Shown: positions 62,340-64,000 of the stretch, one piece after another | How positions within the stretch are numbered: position 1 is the first letter of the stretch | How the letters are laid out: every line of letters begins with the position of its first letter | Assembly: GCF_037201815.1 (NCBI RefSeq) | Contig: NZ_CP147407.1 | Location: 1,426,001 to 1,490,000 of the forward strand | DNA length: 64,000 nucleotides | DNA from: Metabacillus sp. FJAT-52054 | Lineage (GTDB): Bacteria > Bacillota > Bacilli > Bacillales > Bacillaceae | Reading direction: 5' to 3' | The notes under the pieces: generated by a model | Databases searched by the model: none | Told to the model about the DNA's origin: nothing | The model's input: the letters and a program-made list of their open reading frames with translations, nothing else | Made by a program: the position numbers and the translations under genes

Positions 62340-64000
62340 ATGGAGAAAGGTCTGACTAAGTTAAATTCAGGATGGCATCAGTATGCTGAGTTAACAGCTG
62401 CCATTCTCTCAGGTTTGTTAATTGCAGCGGGATGGGCATTTCAGCAAAGCTATGAGCCTATTTCAGTGATGTTATTTATTTTAGCCTTCCTTATCGGAGG
62501 TTTTGCCAAAGCTAAGGAGGGGATTGAAGAAACCGTTTCTGAACGGACATTGAATGTTGAACTGCTGATGATCTTTGCCGCCATTGGCTCTGCCATCATT
62601 GGCCATTGGATGGAAGGTGCCATCTTAATTTTTATATTTTCACTAAGCGGAGCTTTAGAAACGTATACGATGAATAAAAGTCAAAAGGAAATTTCTTCAT
62701 TGATGGAAATTCAGCCTGAGGAAGCTGTAAGGATTAATGGTGATGCTCAGCAGAAAGTCCATGTCAGTGAGCTTATAAAGGGGGACCTGATTCTCATTAA
62801 ACCTGGTGAGCGGGTTCCGGCTGATGGAATTCTCGAGAGCGGAATAACAACGGTTGATCAATCAGCGATAACTGGTGAATCGATACCTGTTGACAAGAAA
62901 GAAAACGATGAATTTTATGCGGGTACAGTAAATCTTACCGGGTCCATCACGATTCGGGTAAGCAGGAAAAGTGAGGATACGCTTTTTTCGAAAATCATCC
63001 AAATGGTTCAGTCTGCACAATCTGAAAAGTCACCTTCCCAGCTATTTATTGAACGCTTTGAAAGCACGTATGTGAAAGCTGTACTGGCAGCCGTTGGATT
63101 AATGATGGTTGTCCCTCATTTTGCATTGGGCTGGAGCTGGGGTGAAACATTTTACCGGGCAATGGTATTAATGGTCGTTGCATCCCCATGTGCGCTTGTC
63201 GCATCGATAATGCCGGCCAGTCTATCCGCTATCTCCAACGGAGCAAAAAATGGCCTTTTGTTTAAAGGAGGCGTCCATCTTGAGAGACTATCCAGAGCTA
63301 AGATCATTGCCTTTGATAAAACAGGTACTTTAACAAAAGGCGAACCTTCCGTCACGGATGTGAACCTGCGGGAAGGGATTGATACCGCAGAACTATTCAG
63401 TGCCGCAGGGTCCATTGAAAATCAATCGAACCATCCTCTTGCAAAAGCCATAGTCGAATTCACCCGTCAAGTGGAGGGGGTTCAGCTGAAGCGGACGGAG
63501 GTAACAGAAGAATTCGGCATGGGCATTACAGCGGCTTGGGGTGGAAACAAATATTTTATAGGAAAAGCTGAATTTGTTGGGAAAGAAGAAGCGCTAACAT
63601 TCGCTGATGGAGCAGCACGGCAGTTTGCGAAAACTGGGAAGACCGTCGTGTTTGTAAGGGATGAGAAAGGAATTGCCGCTTTATTTGCATTAAAAGACAC
63701 GATCCGTCCTGAAACGAAAAAGGCCATTGAATCCTTTAAATTAAATGGGATTCAAACTGTGATGCTGACCGGCGACAGCGAACAAACAGCGAAATCAATT
63801 GCACAAGAAGCACATTTGGATTCCTATCGTGCACAATGCATGCCCGAGGATAAGCTAAATGAGATCAAGCAGCTTAAATCCAAAGCTGGTGTAACCATTA
63901 TGGTAGGAGATGGGATTAATGACGCGCCTGCACTTGCCCTTGCGGATGTCGGGGTTGCTATGGGGGAAGGGTCGGAAGCGGCACTTGAAACAGCCGATAT
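62340..64000 (+). CDS. zosA: P1B-type metal ATPase ZosA, 5' part
   Basis: Heavy-metal P-type ATPase, 553 codons visible, running off the window end. Motifs: ITGESIPVD in the actuator domain, the CPx-type ion-binding SPC (Cys284) in ASPCALVAS, the phosphorylated Asp326 in DKTGTLTKGEP, and GDGINDAPALA near the end. There is no N-terminal cysteine metal-binding domain. B. subtilis ZosA is a PerR-controlled Zn2+ uptake ATPase induced by peroxide, and the same control is indicated here. ATG 62340 with GAGGTG upstream. Confidence 0.93.
   Translation, partial: MEKGLTKLNSGWHQYAELTAAILSGLLIAAGWAFQQSYEPISVMLFILAFLIGGFAKAKEGIEETVSERTLNVELLMIFAAIGSAIIGHWMEGAILIFIFSLSGALETYTMNKSQKEISSLMEIQPEEAVRINGDAQQKVHVSELIKGDLILIKPGERVPADGILESGITTVDQSAITGESIPVDKKENDEFYAGTVNLTGSITIRVSRKSEDTLFSKIIQMVQSAQSEKSPSQLFIERFESTYVKAVLAAVGLMMVVPHFALGWSWGETFYRAMVLMVVASPCALVASIMPASLSAISNGAKNGLLFKGGVHLERLSRAKIIAFDKTGTLTKGEPSVTDVNLREGIDTAELFSAAGSIENQSNHPLAKAIVEFTRQVEGVQLKRTEVTEEFGMGITAAWGGNKYFIGKAEFVGKEEALTFADGAARQFAKTGKTVVFVRDEKGIAALFALKDTIRPETKKAIESFKLNGIQTVMLTGDSEQTAKSIAQEAHLDSYRAQCMPEDKLNEIKQLKSKAGVTIMVGDGINDAPALALADVGVAMGEGSEAALETAD

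Overview
This window is chromosomal DNA of an endospore-forming Bacillaceae bacterium, of the Bacillus/Metabacillus type. The evidence is low-GC, AGGAGG-type ribosome binding sites, a small acid-soluble spore protein, a gerA-type germination operon, a SpoVB-family protein, Spo0E, KinE, SigI/RsgI and ClpE/CtsR. The gene order follows, with insertions and losses, the Bacillus subtilis segment ykoY-sigI-rsgI-sspD-ykrK-htpX-ktrD-(ykzP/E)-ykrP-kinE-ogt-mtn-spo0E-mhqR-motBA-clpE-ykvI-queCDEF-ykvS-ykvT-ykvU-zosA. B. subtilis names are recalled from general knowledge; no search was run. No prophage, insertion sequence, CRISPR array, tRNA or rRNA was seen.

Layout. 1-5.7 kb: uppP (cut by the window edge), a manganese riboswitch with TerC-family ykoY, the sigI-rsgI heat and cell-envelope stress pair, a spore SASP and the ykrK regulator. 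5.7-10 kb: htpX, a chemoreceptor and potassium channel ktrD. 10-17.8 kb: three tiny genes, a B12-type radical SAM protein, ykrP, the sporulation kinase kinE, ogt, and an ArsR/DUF2087 regulator with its operator. 17.9-26 kb: the complete methionine salvage set (mtnA, K, U, E, W, X, B, D) with two SAM riboswitches. 26-33 kb: a 21-bp repeat array, a CBS-domain protein, spo0E, a ZIP transporter, an aldo/keto reductase with an APH-like kinase, mhqR and motAB with a SigD-type promoter. 33-42 kb: M3 peptidase, clpE under CtsR boxes, ykvI, two hydrolases, and a CNNM/CorC-family transporter behind a long, heavily structured leader.

42-50 kb: a frameshifted membrane gene, several unknown membrane proteins, the preQ1-riboswitch queCDEF operon, a second repeat array and two acetyltransferases. 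50-64 kb: cell-wall proteins (3D-domain protein, ykvT), a patatin, an oxidoreductase, an unassigned sigma factor, a third repeat array, a gerA-type operon, ykvU, a rhodanese-like protein, a mini zinc-finger protein, the nucA-nin competence nuclease/inhibitor pair, and zosA behind two PerR-type boxes, running off the window.

The most interesting unexplained items are: (i) the roughly 370-nt leader at 40431-40797, which can form mutually exclusive helices ahead of a putative Mg/Co efflux gene; (ii) three unrelated-looking intergenic arrays (26.2, 48.9 and 55.1 kb) that share a 20-21 bp periodicity with a GGCT/GGCC core; (iii) small regulatory palindromes at htpX and at the ArsR/DUF2087 gene; and (iv) a set of micro-proteins.
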